64,000 bases of DNA from Flagellimonas meridianipacifica (GCF_003001695.1 NZ_PVYX01000002.1:1178001-1242000); one strand, 5' to 3'. Counted from the first letter of the stretch, positions 16,997-26,892 are shown. Numbers and translations are program-made. Notes: generated by a model from the sequence alone, not told the origin.

Positions 16997-19843
16997 TTAA
17001 AACCATTTTCTTGTGAAGAGTCCGGTAAGCGTTCTAGGACTGAGCGTCACAACAAATCGTATTCTTTCTCCATAATTTGGTTGAGCGATTTCGTATCCAT
17101 TGTTGGAATAGACTGGAAAATACAATTCAAAGAAATCTGTAACCAAATTCAATCGTATTCCCGAATCATAGACAAAACGTGCGTCTTCACCACGATTCCT
17201 AATGGCACCGATATCACCGTAGACCTCAATCCACTGCCAAATATTGAAACTGAGATTCCCGGTGAGTATCCAGTCGTTTCCGAACCGATCATCAAAAATG
17301 GATTTAAACCCACCTTCAGCCAAAATGAATTGCTGACTGGTCAATCCGGTTGCATTTTGGGAACGATTAAGATAATTTAGGTCAAAGAGGTAATCAGTTG
17401 GCCTATCCAAGGCAAAGCTGAAGAAGTCTGAATCCGTGTCATTGGTGATAAACTTTCCGGCATACACCCTAAGATTTAACTGTCGGTTATTTTCAAATAA
17501 CGTTCGATATTCCCACTCGAAGGAAACTTTGGAAAAATCATTGGCTAACTGGCCATCAACTACCCAAGATCTAAATCGGAGAATGTTGTTGTCCACATCT
17601 CCAAAGCGGGCGTTGAGAACCGAAAAATCTGGTTCCGTATCTATTTCATCTACTAGGCTTGGATCAATGTTTCTAAAAACACTTCGGAGTCTTAAAAGTA
17701 AAAACTGCCTTCTGTTGGAAATAAAACCTTCCGGTCTCCAAAGGAATGTTGTTAATGGGGTTATTGTTGTAAATCGAGATCCTACATCAAAAAAGGAACT
17801 CCCAAAACCCAGAGAATAGCTTATGGAATTTAGTTTTCCATCATTAAAAAATTGTCGTTTTGTAAACGAAGCTGTACCTACCAGAGCCTGTTCCCTACTA
17901 GAATATTGCGGCTTTAAGCTAAAAAAGAAATCCCGATTGGGGAAGGTTCTGTTGTCCACTGTTATTCCCGTCCTAAAACCGTCATTAACATTGAACTTAA
18001 ATTCTGGAAAATAAAAGAGCTGATTGTAGTAAGGATTTTCAACATCCCTAAGAAATCTGAATTGTAGTTTTTTATTACTTGAAAAAAATCCTTTTAGACT
18101 TTTCCAGTTATCCCGTTGGTTCTCTTCCGGAATTTTCTTGTCGTAATTTAACACTAGCCTATCTTCACCGCTTCTTGGTATTGTGAAAGTCTTGGAGGTA
18201 TCAATATCAGAAAACCAATACTTAGAGACTACTGAATCTTTTTGCAATCCAAATAGGGAAATGGGAACATTGGTTCCGCTTTTGTTTTTTATGGTAAAAG
18301 TGACAGAATCCTCTGTTTTGGAAACTTTCTTGATTTTAAAATCTATATTATTCCTAGAGGAAACATACTCGTCAAAAAACCAATCAATTTCCTTCGGGGA
18401 TTTCTTTTTCAATAGATTTTCAAAATCCTTGGCGTAAACACGAGGCTTAAGTTTGAACTCCTGATAAAAATTGGATATGGTGCTATCTACTAAATCATAC
18501 CCGATGTATTCGCCCAAAAAAGCCATTCCAAGCCCTGCTTTATATCTGTTGGTGATTTTTTGGTTAAACTTTATTAAAGAATCGTTTGGGGTTGATAATG
18601 ATTGATGATCATTTCGCCTTACGGAAAGCATTTGTAGTAAATAGTACTGATCATTAAAATCCAATTTGGCTAAATTATAAGAACGAAATCCCCATAAACG
18701 GGATAGTTTACCTGTAAACTTTTGGTTTGGATAGTACTCATCCACATACTTTATGAGCAGATAATTTACTATTGCATCATTTACCCATCGTTCCTTTCGC
18801 TCATCTAAATACAAGGTTTCTCTGACCAAGCTGTTGAGAGCTGTCTTGAGGAACTTCATCTCAAACTGGAATTGTTCTCGATAGGGTCTAATAAAATTGG
18901 GTAACTGGTTAATTCCGTAAAGTGGGTTACGGTTGTATTCCAGTTCACTAACTAGCAAGTTTTTGTGGGGGTATTTACCTAGATTTTTGTCGATGAACTC
19001 AGCAATCTTATGTATGGAGATTCCTTGCGAAATATCATCATACTTTGATGTCTCTATATCCGTGGTTACCGTTAGGAAGCGGGTTTTATGGGTTGTAAAA
19101 TCCCTTACAGGGGTAAGCACAATTTCACAGTTTTTCCTATTCTTTCCGCTAAGTAACGCTTGCTTTCCAATTGAAAAATCAATATCAGAATCTACATTAT
19201 AGTTAGTGGCAATGTATAGTCCCCTGGGATATGTGAAAACAATTTTTGTATTGGTGGCATCAGTTTGCAAGTCTTTAAGGTCTTTATTGGGATATAGATG
19301 CCACTTGCCATCGAAAACAGCCGGGCTTAAATACCAATCCATCAAATAATATCCTCCTTTATAGCCATGACCGTAACCGGTATAGCGACTATTGGGAAGA
19401 TCAACCTCGTAAGTAAAAAAAATCTCCATTGACTCTCCTGGCTCAAGAGTTTCGTTCAATTCGATTTTGATGATATCAATATCCTTTGTGCGTTCCCATT
19501 CCAAACCAGAATATGAATCATCCACAATGGTGCTTATTCGCGTAAACCCACGGTTTTTGTCCTTAGCAAGGTGTAAACTTCTTTTAAACTCATCACCAAA
19601 ACGTTTGGCCAGTGCAGTTTTTTTGTTGGAATAAGAGTGGTTCCAATCGTTAAAAAAAAGCATGTTCAACCCCTTATCGGATTCATTTACGTAGGTGAAG
19701 TTTTGCTTGATTTTAATAATATTGGTTTCGGCGTCCAACTCCGCTTTCACATCATTGGTATGCTGTCCTAAAACAGAAACACAAGACCACATAAATAGAA
19801 ATATGATGCCAAACCTATTATGTGGGTATCTAGTTAACTGCAA
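16997..19843 (-). CDS. degenerate M1-peptidase-like protein fused to an outer-membrane beta-barrel
   Basis: 948 residues. After a signal (IIFLFMWSCVSVLGQ) comes a gluzincin/M1-like region to about residue 540. It has the usual WHLYPNKDL strand and a helix pair at about 330-365, but the HExxH site is missing: the place reads SLVRETLYLDERKERW, with NDAIVNYL where active enzymes have NEGFAEY. A linker with a small beta domain follows, then from about residue 630 alternating beta-strands typical of an outer-membrane barrel, ending in a terminal Phe (LFTRKWF) as BAM substrates do. Start is TTG at 19841-19843; no in-frame ATG lies between it and the upstream TAG. Last gene of a uvrA - LOG - barrel run, 14 bases after the LOG gene. 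Probably not an active peptidase. Confidence 0.78.
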   Translation of the reverse strand: MQLTRYPHNRFGIIFLFMWSCVSVLGQHTNDVKAELDAETNIIKIKQNFTYVNESDKGLNMLFFNDWNHSYSNKKTALAKRFGDEFKRSLHLAKDKNRGFTRISTIVDDSYSGLEWERTKDIDIIKIELNETLEPGESMEIFFTYEVDLPNSRYTGYGHGYKGGYYLMDWYLSPAVFDGKWHLYPNKDLKDLQTDATNTKIVFTYPRGLYIATNYNVDSDIDFSIGKQALLSGKNRKNCEIVLTPVRDFTTHKTRFLTVTTDIETSKYDDISQGISIHKIAEFIDKNLGKYPHKNLLVSELEYNRNPLYGINQLPNFIRPYREQFQFEMKFLKTALNSLVRETLYLDERKERWVNDAIVNYLLIKYVDEYYPNQKFTGKLSRLWGFRSYNLAKLDFNDQYYLLQMLSVRRNDHQSLSTPNDSLIKFNQKITNRYKAGLGMAFLGEYIGYDLVDSTISNFYQEFKLKPRVYAKDFENLLKKKSPKEIDWFFDEYVSSRNNIDFKIKKVSKTEDSVTFTIKNKSGTNVPISLFGLQKDSVVSKYWFSDIDTSKTFTIPRSGEDRLVLNYDKKIPEENQRDNWKSLKGFFSSNKKLQFRFLRDVENPYYNQLFYFPEFKFNVNDGFRTGITVDNRTFPNRDFFFSLKPQYSSREQALVGTASFTKRQFFNDGKLNSISYSLGFGSSFFDVGSRFTTITPLTTFLWRPEGFISNRRQFLLLRLRSVFRNIDPSLVDEIDTEPDFSVLNARFGDVDNNILRFRSWVVDGQLANDFSKVSFEWEYRTLFENNRQLNLRVYAGKFITNDTDSDFFSFALDRPTDYLFDLNYLNRSQNATGLTSQQFILAEGGFKSIFDDRFGNDWILTGNLSFNIWQWIEVYGDIGAIRNRGEDARFVYDSGIRLNLVTDFFELYFPVYSNNGYEIAQPNYGERIRFVVTLSPRTLTGLFTRKWF

Positions 19844-19857
19844 TGACTCAAGGAATA

Positions 19858-20550
19858 TTAAAAATTGGGACTAAGTGTATGTCCTTTGTAAAAGTCATCA
19901 ATTACTTCTACGACCTCTTCAGCTGAATCTACAAGCTTGATTAAATCTAAATCACCGGGACTGATATTTCCTTCTTCCAGCATGGTGTTTTTTATCCATT
20001 CCAGTAATCCTCTCCAAAAGTCGGAACCTACCAATACTATAGGAAATTTGTGAATCTTATTGGTCTGGATAAGGGTAATGGACTCAAACAATTCATCAAG
20101 AGTACCAAATCCTCCAGGCATTACTACAAATCCTTGCGAATACTTGACGAACATTACTTTTCGTACAAAGAAGTAGTCAAAATCAAGACTTTTGTCGCTA
20201 TCAATAAAAGGATTGTCGTGTTGCTCAAATGGAAGGTCTATATTGAGGCCTACCGAGGTGCCTCCGGCTAGATTCGCTCCTTTGTTTCCCGCTTCCATAA
20301 TACCAGGTCCTCCGCCTGTAATTATACCGTAACCTGCTTCTGCAACTTTTTTGGCCACATTTACTGCCAATTCGTAGTACATGTCACCAGGTCTGGTCCT
20401 TGCAGAGCCAAAAATGGAAACACATGGACCAATGGCACTCATTTTTTCGAATCCGGTTACAAACTCGCCCATGATTTTAAAAAGTGCCCAGGAGTCATTT
20501 GTCTTTATCTCGTTCCAACCTTTGGTATGTTGTTCTTTTCGCATCTGCAT
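19858..20550 (-). CDS. LOG/TIGR00730-family Rossmann-fold protein
   Basis: 230 residues of the lysine-decarboxylase-like LOG family. Signature motifs: GGGPGIMEAGNKGA, and PGGFGTLDELFESITLIQ carrying the PGGxGTxxE motif. Members are phosphoribohydrolases that release free cytokinin-type bases or, in bacteria, cleave nucleoside 5'-monophosphates. Start ATG 20550, with a second Met two residues in. It lies 10 bases after uvrA and 14 before the barrel gene, so all three are one operon. A role with UvrA is not established. Confidence 0.88.
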   Translation of the reverse strand: MQMRKEQHTKGWNEIKTNDSWALFKIMGEFVTGFEKMSAIGPCVSIFGSARTRPGDMYYELAVNVAKKVAEAGYGIITGGGPGIMEAGNKGANLAGGTSVGLNIDLPFEQHDNPFIDSDKSLDFDYFFVRKVMFVKYSQGFVVMPGGFGTLDELFESITLIQTNKIHKFPIVLVGSDFWRGLLEWIKNTMLEEGNISPGDLDLIKLVDSAEEVVEVIDDFYKGHTLSPNF

Positions 20551-20560
20551 AATGTCTAAT

Positions 20561-23422
20561 TTAAACCGCTTTGGCTATTTTAGGTTTTGATGTCTCCAAT
20601 TCCTTTTTCAAGAATCTTGCCGTATGGCTCTTTTTATCCTTTGCCACTTCTTCAGGAGTACCTTTTGAGACTATCATTCCACCTCCACGGCCTCCTTCGT
20701 AACCTATATCTATAATATGATCAACCATTTTGATTACATCCATATTATGTTCTATAATCAATACAGTATTCCCCTTGTCCACCAGTTGATTTAATACTTC
20801 CATCAAAACCCTAATATCTTCAAAGTGTAGTCCAGTAGTGGGTTCGTCGAGGATGTAAAACGTATTTCCGGTATCCCTTTTGGAAAGTTCAGTAGCTAAC
20901 TTAACTCTTTGCGCCTCACCACCGGATAGGGTTGTGGATTGCTGTCCTAAAGATATATAACCCAAACCAACATCTTTTATTGTTTTGAGTTTTCTGTGGA
21001 TTTTAGGGATGTTTTCAAAAAAGTCCACGGCTTCATTGATGGTCATTTCCAATACGTCGGCTATAGATTTGCCTTTGTAACGAATTTCAAGGGTTTCTCG
21101 ATTGAAGCGTTTTCCGTTACACGTCTCACATTCTACGTAAACATCGGGCAAAAAATTCATTTCGATGACTTTTAGTCCACCACCTTGGCAAGTTTCACAG
21201 CGTCCACCGGCGACATTGAAGCTAAAACGACCGGGTTTGTAACCACGAATTGTAGCCTCCGTGGTCTTGGAAAACAAAGAACGAATCTCACTAAAAACAC
21301 CGGTATAGGTTGCTGGATTGGACCTGGGAGTTCTACCGATGGGAGACTGGTTGATATCAATCACCTTATCGATATGCTCAAGACCCGTTATCTTTTTAAA
21401 GGGCATTGGTTTTTTGACACCATTGAAATAGTGTGCATTCATAATAGGGTAGAGGGTCTCATTGATTAGAGTGGATTTTCCACTCCCTGAAACTCCTGTT
21501 ACTCCAATAAGGCGTCCGAGTGGAAACTCAGCCGTAACATTTTTTAAGTTGTTTCCTGTGCAGCCGGACAAGACTATCTTTTTTCCGTTCCCTTTTCTTC
21601 GGTTGGTGGGTACTGGGATTTCGAGTTCGCCAGAAATGTATTTGGCCGTAAGTGTGTCATGGTCCTTGAGATTTTCAGGTTTGCCTTCTGAAATGATTTC
21701 CCCACCATGCTTGCCCGCTTTTGGCCCAATATCAATTACATGGTCCGCATGTTCAATCATATCACGGTCATGCTCAACTACGATAACGGAGTTACCGATA
21801 TCACGTAGGGATTCCAGAGAATTTATCAAACGCTCATTATCCCGCTGATGCAAACCAATGCTGGGCTCATCCAAAATATATAGTACACCTACCAGTTGTG
21901 AACCTATCTGGGTAGCAAGACGTATGCGTTGAGCTTCTCCTCCTGATAAGGACTTGGAGCTTCGATTCAAAGAGAGATAATCCAAACCAACATCCAGTAA
22001 AAATTGGATTCTAGTTTTGATTTCCTTAATGATTTCCTCTGCAATTATTTTCTGGTTACCATCCAAGGAATCATCCAACTGTTTGAAGAAGTCGGCTAAT
22101 TCTGCGATGTCCAACTGTGCCAGTTCAGCAATATTCCTTCCACCAACCTTAAAATACAGCGATTCTTTACGAAGTCTTGCTCCTTGGCAACTTGGGCATG
22201 GCACCTTATCCATGTATTCCTTGGCCCATCTTTTAATGGAAGTAGAGTTCGCTTCCTCAAATTGGGTTTTGATGAAGTTGGAAATGCCTTCATAGTCGAT
22301 TTTATATTGCCGCTTTACCCCAAGTGTCTTGGAATCTACCTCAAAACTGTCTTTTCCACCGTTTAGAATAACCTCCATAGCTTCTGAAGGGATTTTTTCA
22401 ATTGGGTCCGTCAGGTCAAAACCGTAACGTTGTGCAATGGTTTCCAACTGTTTAAAGGCCCATGACTTTTTGTACTCACCCAATGGGGCGATACCACCTG
22501 CTTTTATGGATAGTTTTTTATTGGGGAATATTTTTTCTTCGTTCACTTCGTAAATATGCCCCAATCCATTGCAGGTTGGACACATACCCTTTGGTGAATT
22601 AAATGAAAACGTATTGGGTTCAGGAGTGGGGTAAGAAATACCAGTAGAAGGACACATCAGGTCTCTACTGAAGTATCTAGGCACGGTTTCTCCCTCTTCC
22701 AAAACCATTAATACATTATTGCCGCTATACATGGCGGTGTTTATGGTTTCGGAAAGACGTTTGTGGAAATCTTCACTTTCACCTACTTTAAGCCTGTCGA
22801 TTACGATTTCGATGTCGTGGGTCTTGTAACGGTCCACTTTCATGCCCTTTACAATATCCAAAATCTCACCATCAACCCTTACCTTAACAAAACCCTGTTT
22901 GGCAATTTGTTCAAAAAGCTCTCGATAGTGTCCTTTTCGTGATTTGATAACAGGAGCTAATACATTGATTCTTTTATCTGCGTAAGAAGCGATAATCAAA
23001 TCCTTGATCTGTTCATCGCTGTAGCTTACCATTTTTTCACCCGTATTGTAACTATAGGCCTCTCCAGCACGCGCAAAGAGAAGTCGCAAGAAATCATAAA
23101 CCTCTGTAATGGTACCTACTGTGGAACGAGGTGATTTTGAAGTGGTTTTTTGTTCAATGGCTATAACAGGGGAAAGACCATCAATTTTATCTACATCCGG
23201 TCGTTCCAATCCTCCCAAAAATTGACGTGCGTATGCGGAAAATGTTTCAATATAACGCCTCTGACCCTCCGCATAAATAGTATCAAAAGCAAGAGAAGAT
23301 TTCCCGCTACCAGATAGCCCAGTAATCACTACCAGCTTTTCCCTGGGGATGGTTACATCTATATTTTTCAGGTTATGGACCCTTGCCCCTTTAACCTCAA
23401 TATGTTCTTCATATTCAATCAT
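20561..23422 (-). CDS. uvrA: excinuclease ABC subunit A
   Basis: 953 residues, full length for UvrA, the damage-recognition ATPase of nucleotide excision repair. Two ABC modules: Walker [13 protein letters not shown] at about residue 35 and [13 protein letters not shown] near 640. ABC signatures [15 protein letters not shown] and [16 protein letters not shown] each come before a Walker B ([24 protein letters not shown]). Zinc modules are visible: CPTCNGLG near 280 and CETCQGGG...CETCNGKRF near 740. Insertion domain [24 protein letters not shown] segment present. ATG at 23420-23422, with a TATTTTTG promoter element about 10 bases before it. First gene of the uvrA - LOG - barrel operon. Confidence 0.98.
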   Translation of the reverse strand: MIEYEEHIEVKGARVHNLKNIDVTIPREKLVVITGLSGSGKSSLAFDTIYAEGQRRYIETFSAYARQFLGGLERPDVDKIDGLSPVIAIEQKTTSKSPRSTVGTITEVYDFLRLLFARAGEAYSYNTGEKMVSYSDEQIKDLIIASYADKRINVLAPVIKSRKGHYRELFEQIAKQGFVKVRVDGEILDIVKGMKVDRYKTHDIEIVIDRLKVGESEDFHKRLSETINTAMYSGNNVLMVLEEGETVPRYFSRDLMCPSTGISYPTPEPNTFSFNSPKGMCPTCNGLGHIYEVNEEKIFPNKKLSIKAGGIAPLGEYKKSWAFKQLETIAQRYGFDLTDPIEKIPSEAMEVILNGGKDSFEVDSKTLGVKRQYKIDYEGISNFIKTQFEEANSTSIKRWAKEYMDKVPCPSCQGARLRKESLYFKVGGRNIAELAQLDIAELADFFKQLDDSLDGNQKIIAEEIIKEIKTRIQFLLDVGLDYLSLNRSSKSLSGGEAQRIRLATQIGSQLVGVLYILDEPSIGLHQRDNERLINSLESLRDIGNSVIVVEHDRDMIEHADHVIDIGPKAGKHGGEIISEGKPENLKDHDTLTAKYISGELEIPVPTNRRKGNGKKIVLSGCTGNNLKNVTAEFPLGRLIGVTGVSGSGKSTLINETLYPIMNAHYFNGVKKPMPFKKITGLEHIDKVIDINQSPIGRTPRSNPATYTGVFSEIRSLFSKTTEATIRGYKPGRFSFNVAGGRCETCQGGGLKVIEMNFLPDVYVECETCNGKRFNRETLEIRYKGKSIADVLEMTINEAVDFFENIPKIHRKLKTIKDVGLGYISLGQQSTTLSGGEAQRVKLATELSKRDTGNTFYILDEPTTGLHFEDIRVLMEVLNQLVDKGNTVLIIEHNMDVIKMVDHIIDIGYEGGRGGGMIVSKGTPEEVAKDKKSHTARFLKKELETSKPKIAKAV

Positions 23423-23432
23423 AGCAAAGCTT

Positions 23433-23440
23433 CAAAAATA
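23433..23440 (-). promoter_or_regulatory. predicted -7 element of the uvrA operon
   Basis: Minus-strand TATTTTTG fits TAnnTTTG. Its end is 10 bases before the uvrA ATG, so the transcript would have a leader of only about 4-6 bases. No clear -33 TTTG is seen. Confidence 0.5.
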
Positions 23441-23524
23441 GGGATTTGGCAGTTAAAAAGGAAGTTGACTTATGTTTCGTTTTTGTAAATTATAGCATTG
23501 CTTTAAATAACCTATCTGAAACTC

Positions 23525-24427
23525 ATGTTGAAATCTCAAAAATTAATTATCGGTCTCATTATTACCTGTTTTTCATTTTCAGGTTATGGCCTTTATGGTC
23601 AGGAAAAAATCAAGGTTATAGTTGATGCTGATACGGGCAACGAAGTAGATGATTTATTTGCTTTGGCCAGAATCATTATGGAACCATCCATTGAAATTAC
23701 GGCCTTGAACGCTGCTCATTGGCAAACCAGTTTATGGGCCATTCCCAATACTATGGAAAATAGCCATCGTCTGAATCAGCAGTTGTTGGGAGAAATGGAT
23801 GCCAAGGTTAAAACCGTTCGTGGTGCAAATGCGAGAATGTATGATTGGGGAGATAGGGCACAGCATTCTGCGGCTGCCTATGAAATTATTTCCCAAGCCG
23901 AGAAAGCTGAACAATTGAATATCTTGGCCTTGGGCGCTTTGACCAATGTGGCTTCAGCGGTTTATATCAGACCAGAAATAGCGAAAAAAATAACTGTGTA
24001 TTGGTTGGGAACTACTATGGATTTTGACACAGGTGTTTTGAAACGTAACGACTTTAATCCTCTAATGGACCCATTCGCTTTGGATATGTTACTTGACTCG
24101 GATATTGAGCTGGTCATTATGCCCATTAATATTGCTGTGAATATGGAGATTATGTATGATGATCTTGAGAAAGCCATCGGCAGTTTGGATTTAGGCAGTT
24201 TTCTTCTAGAAAGATGGGACAATCATTTAGACGGCTCACGAAAATCTAGGATACTTTGGGATTTAGCTTTAGTAAGTGCTTTTATTGAACCTGAGTTGGC
24301 CCGAACTATAAAGGTCAAAACGTCTCGAGATAGTGGAAACCGTGAAATCAATTTTTATGATTCTATAGATGCCAAAGCAATCTATCAAGATTTTTTTAAA
24401 ACGCTATTGGCATTTTCTAAGGAGTAA
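23525..24427 (+). CDS. exported nucleoside hydrolase-like protein
   Basis: 300 residues with an N-terminal signal (LIIGLIITCFSFSGYGLYGQ). The calcium-binding N-terminus is VIVDADTGNEVDDLFALARII, equivalent to the DTDPGxDD motif of inosine/uridine nucleoside N-ribohydrolases, and further family motifs include NILALGALTNVASAV and WLGTTMDF. It would cleave ribonucleosides into base and ribose in the periplasm or at the surface. The NE in place of PG in the first motif is a variant, so substrate range is uncertain. ATG at 23525. Followed at 63 bases by an unrelated small gene. Confidence 0.85.
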   Translation: MLKSQKLIIGLIITCFSFSGYGLYGQEKIKVIVDADTGNEVDDLFALARIIMEPSIEITALNAAHWQTSLWAIPNTMENSHRLNQQLLGEMDAKVKTVRGANARMYDWGDRAQHSAAAYEIISQAEKAEQLNILALGALTNVASAVYIRPEIAKKITVYWLGTTMDFDTGVLKRNDFNPLMDPFALDMLLDSDIELVIMPINIAVNMEIMYDDLEKAIGSLDLGSFLLERWDNHLDGSRKSRILWDLALVSAFIEPELARTIKVKTSRDSGNREINFYDSIDAKAIYQDFFKTLLAFSKE

Positions 24428-24490
24428 ATTACATTTGGTTAAAAGACGCTTCAGCAAAAATTAATTAAGCATTTATTCAGATAAATTCAT

Positions 24491-25015
24491 ATGAAATTAT
24501 TAGGTATTGGTTCGCGAATTGAACATGCGGACTATGGTAAGGGAGTGGTAACAAATGTATCATCTAAGCATTATTGGGTAACATTTTTAGAAAATGGCCT
24601 TGAAACCATTGATTTGGATGAAGATTTTGAAGTTATTGAAGGGGTAGAGGACGAAGTCGATACGGTCAGTTATTTTGATGTGGAACGCTCTCTAGTAAAG
24701 ATTCTGGAAAAATGGAGCGATACCCATGAAAAAGTAGCCATCGCAGACAAATGGAAAGGGGGTAAATTGATTTTGGAACCAGGTGGCGATTTGGCTCCCA
24801 AAGAAATGCCCATAGATACGTTCTTCCATAAAATTGTTATGGTACGCGACCGTATTCGGGTAATGGAACAGAAGATAAATAGTAGTAAAAATTTGGATGA
24901 CCAGGAAAAAGTGGATTTACAACAATATATTACCAGAATCTACGGAAGCCTGACTTCATTTAACGTTCTTTTTAAGAACAAAAGTGATCAAATGGTGGGT
25001 GAACGCTCGAAGTAA
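24491..25015 (+). CDS. small cytoplasmic protein with Tudor-like N-terminus
   Basis: 174 residues, no signal or membrane segment. I do not recognise the whole protein. The first 45 residues (GIGSRIEHADYGKGVV) resemble the Tudor-like tail of the UvrD in this window (AGMRVNHTRFGKGKV), sharing G-x-R-x-x-H-x-x-[FY]-G-K-G-x-V. Those tails bind RNA polymerase in PcrA/UvrD. The rest is helical, with VKILEKWSDTHEKVAIADKWKGGK and a terminal helical hairpin (RDRIRVMEQKINSS, DLQQYITRIYGSL). ATG at 24491. A terminator hairpin overlaps its stop codon. Possible transcription or repair accessory protein, by inference only. Confidence 0.65.
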   Translation: MKLLGIGSRIEHADYGKGVVTNVSSKHYWVTFLENGLETIDLDEDFEVIEGVEDEVDTVSYFDVERSLVKILEKWSDTHEKVAIADKWKGGKLILEPGGDLAPKEMPIDTFFHKIVMVRDRIRVMEQKINSSKNLDDQEKVDLQQYITRIYGSLTSFNVLFKNKSDQMVGERSK

Positions 25016-25026
25016 CCGAGTGTTTT
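25003..25026 (+). terminator. hairpin terminator overlapping a stop codon
   Basis: Stem ACGCTCG / CGAGTGT (one G-U pair) with a 7-base loop that contains the stop codon of the preceding gene, followed by four T. A compact intrinsic terminator. Confidence 0.55.
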
Positions 25027-25115
25027 CCATAACTCTATTATCAGTTGTAATACAAATTATCAAAGGCTTCTAAAACCAGGTCTCTCCAGTAGTTTTAAAA
25101 TTATTGAAAAGATTT

Positions 25116-25886
25116 CTAACTGATTAAGTCAAGAGCCCAAGTATCCTTGTTCTTGATTAAGTTTCTCAGGGCATGTTTAATAATCCATTTCCGTTCTTTA
25201 CTCGCATCTACCGACCATGTTTCTAGAACACTTTTTCCCATTTCGGGATTATCTTTGAGAATATCATTCAAACAGTTGGCAACTGATTTTTGCACGTATT
25301 TGCTTGAATCGTCCTTTAAATTTTCCAAAAGGGGTAGGATGGGTGTGGGGTCTTTAATAAAAGCATCCAGTTTATTGGCCCATGGTAAGCGAGGTCTAAC
25401 ACCTTCGCTGCTTAAACGCCTTACATGCTTGTTGGCATCCTTGGACCATTTTAAAAGAGTGGTCAATGTCCGGTCTTGGTAGTTTTCCAGAAATGGTCGA
25501 ATGGTATATTCACCTGTATTACGTTTTGTAATCTCATAAATTGCTTGCATGGAAGTATCAAAATATTCCAAACCATATTTTTCAACATACTTGGCCAGAG
25601 GCATAATCCAATAAAACTCTTTGAACATACCTGTTTCTTTTTCATTCTCAGGACCAAGAATTTTCATGAATTGAGAAATATCGTGTTCGTAATCACCACT
25701 TAAATACCATTTTAATGCATCGGCTATATACTCCACTCTATCTTTAAGCTCCAATTCCCCAACACCCTGCGATATATGACCCACAAATGCACTTTTATCA
25801 AATGCCACATCATTTTCCAAAAACTTATTGGCCAACAATTCAGCCAACTCTTCATCAAACCAAAGTTTAAGTTGTTTATAAGCCAT
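25116..25886 (-). CDS. DNA alkylation repair protein (AlkC/AlkD-like HEAT repeats)
   Basis: 257 residues of all-helical HEAT-like repeats. The stretch RRLSSEGVRPRLPWANKL near residue 150 is a hallmark of the PF08713 alkylation-repair family, more like the AlkC/YhaZ side. The tandem repeats SKYVQKSVANCLNDI and RKWIIKHALRNLIKNKD follow. These glycosylases remove alkylated or bulky bases without base flipping. ATG chosen at 25886 (MAYKQLKLWF): the longer frame would overlap the upstream gene and has a poor N-terminus. 11 bases after the TIGR03915-like gene; last gene of the repair operon. Confidence 0.85.
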   Translation of the reverse strand: MAYKQLKLWFDEELAELLANKFLENDVAFDKSAFVGHISQGVGELELKDRVEYIADALKWYLSGDYEHDISQFMKILGPENEKETGMFKEFYWIMPLAKYVEKYGLEYFDTSMQAIYEITKRNTGEYTIRPFLENYQDRTLTTLLKWSKDANKHVRRLSSEGVRPRLPWANKLDAFIKDPTPILPLLENLKDDSSKYVQKSVANCLNDILKDNPEMGKSVLETWSVDASKERKWIIKHALRNLIKNKDTWALDLIS

Positions 25887-25897
25887 ATATAACTGTA

Positions 25898-26674
25898 TTA
25901 CGCGGTTTCCTTCTTTTCGGAAAGATACTTCCAATATCGCTTGGGCACATGTTGGGTGTGCAGCTTTTTATTGATTCGGGATTTGATATTCGTGCTTTTA
26001 AAGTAATCGTTCCAAAGAGTTTGGTAATCGTATTCTTCGTTCAAAAAGGCATCGCTCTTATGTATTTTATTGAAATGAATCTCATTTAGATTGAGCGAAA
26101 CCAATTCAACACCTTCTAAGTCATAAAAAAGGCCGTATTTCCTTTTTACGTCATAAATAAGCCATTGTTGGTCCGCATACCGATTTCGGAAATGTTTGGA
26201 AATCAAAGGGAGCACATTAAAGTCTGGCTCAATATTGGCGAAGTAAATACCATCTTTGGTCAGCTGAAATCGCACAAATGCCTCCATTCGATGCTTTTCT
26301 CTACCCACAGAACGAGCCAATTGACTAATACGTAACATGGTATCGTCGGAAAAGTCAAGATGCTTGCTACTTTTTGTTCCCATTAATTTTTGAATATATC
26401 GGAACAATAAAATTTCAATGCCTTCCATCTCGCTTAAGTAAGCAAAGTAGATATTGGAAATGGCAGCATGACTCTTCTTACGTACTCCGTTCCAAACACG
26501 CTTTGCCTTCTCTACATTGGTAAAAATGGTTTCATTTTCTGAAAATAGACCACTTTGCCCCATGCTATTGGTTTGAATATCTGCCACATTTAGCCTTTCC
26601 TCAAAAGCGGTAAACACTGCGGTAAGAAATCCATTAAAACTGCCATCGTAAATTAAGGTTGTTGACTTTTCCAT
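25898..26674 (-). CDS. TIGR03915-family putative DNA repair protein
   Basis: 258 residues from the ATG at 26674 (MEKSTTLIYDGSFNG); an earlier in-frame ATG at 26695 adds only seven residues. The family hallmarks LIYDGSFNGFLTAVF at the N-terminus and RFQLTKDGIYFANIEPDFNVLPLI near residue 140 are clear, with HFRNRYADQQWLIYDVKRKYGLFY after that. The family occurs next to the TIGR03916 radical SAM protein and resembles a DNA repair glycosylase partner; its chemistry is not established. Third gene of the operon, 48 bases after the small ORF. Confidence 0.88.
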   Translation of the reverse strand: MEKSTTLIYDGSFNGFLTAVFTAFEERLNVADIQTNSMGQSGLFSENETIFTNVEKAKRVWNGVRKKSHAAISNIYFAYLSEMEGIEILLFRYIQKLMGTKSSKHLDFSDDTMLRISQLARSVGREKHRMEAFVRFQLTKDGIYFANIEPDFNVLPLISKHFRNRYADQQWLIYDVKRKYGLFYDLEGVELVSLNLNEIHFNKIHKSDAFLNEEYDYQTLWNDYFKSTNIKSRINKKLHTQHVPKRYWKYLSEKKETA

Positions 26675-26721
26675 AATGTATTTTTTTAAGACCATTCAAA
26701 ACGTATCTGATGAACCCAAAG

Positions 26722-26892
26722 CTATAGGTCGCAGACTTCTTCAAAATGATGGGTGTTGTTTTTTATTATATGTTTTAGTCGTGTCAATGATTTTCTTGCA
26801 TTGCTTCTGAATTTGATATACTCGTAACCCAAACCCAGGATTGCCTCTCTTTTTTGTTCCAAGTACCTTTTCTTTCTTGTTACTTTTTCCAT
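26722..26892 (-). CDS. small basic protein inside the repair operon
   Basis: A 56-residue open frame from ATG 26892 to TAG 26722, too short for standard length cut-offs. It begins MEKVTRKKRYLEQKREAI and continues with LGLGYEYIKFRSNARKS, then a Lys/Arg-rich helix and the ending HHFEEVCDL. It is rich in Lys and Arg, helix-prone, and sits 13 bases after the radical SAM gene and 48 before the TIGR03915-like gene, in the same direction. Codon make-up looks like real coding. Function unknown; a nucleic-acid-binding or accessory subunit is conceivable. Confidence 0.5.
   Translation of the reverse strand: MEKVTRKKRYLEQKREAILGLGYEYIKFRSNARKSLTRLKHIIKNNTHHFEEVCDL

Noticed and set aside
16997..19843. 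Active aminopeptidase of family M1
   Set aside because: The HExxH zinc site and the second-helix Glu are both replaced.
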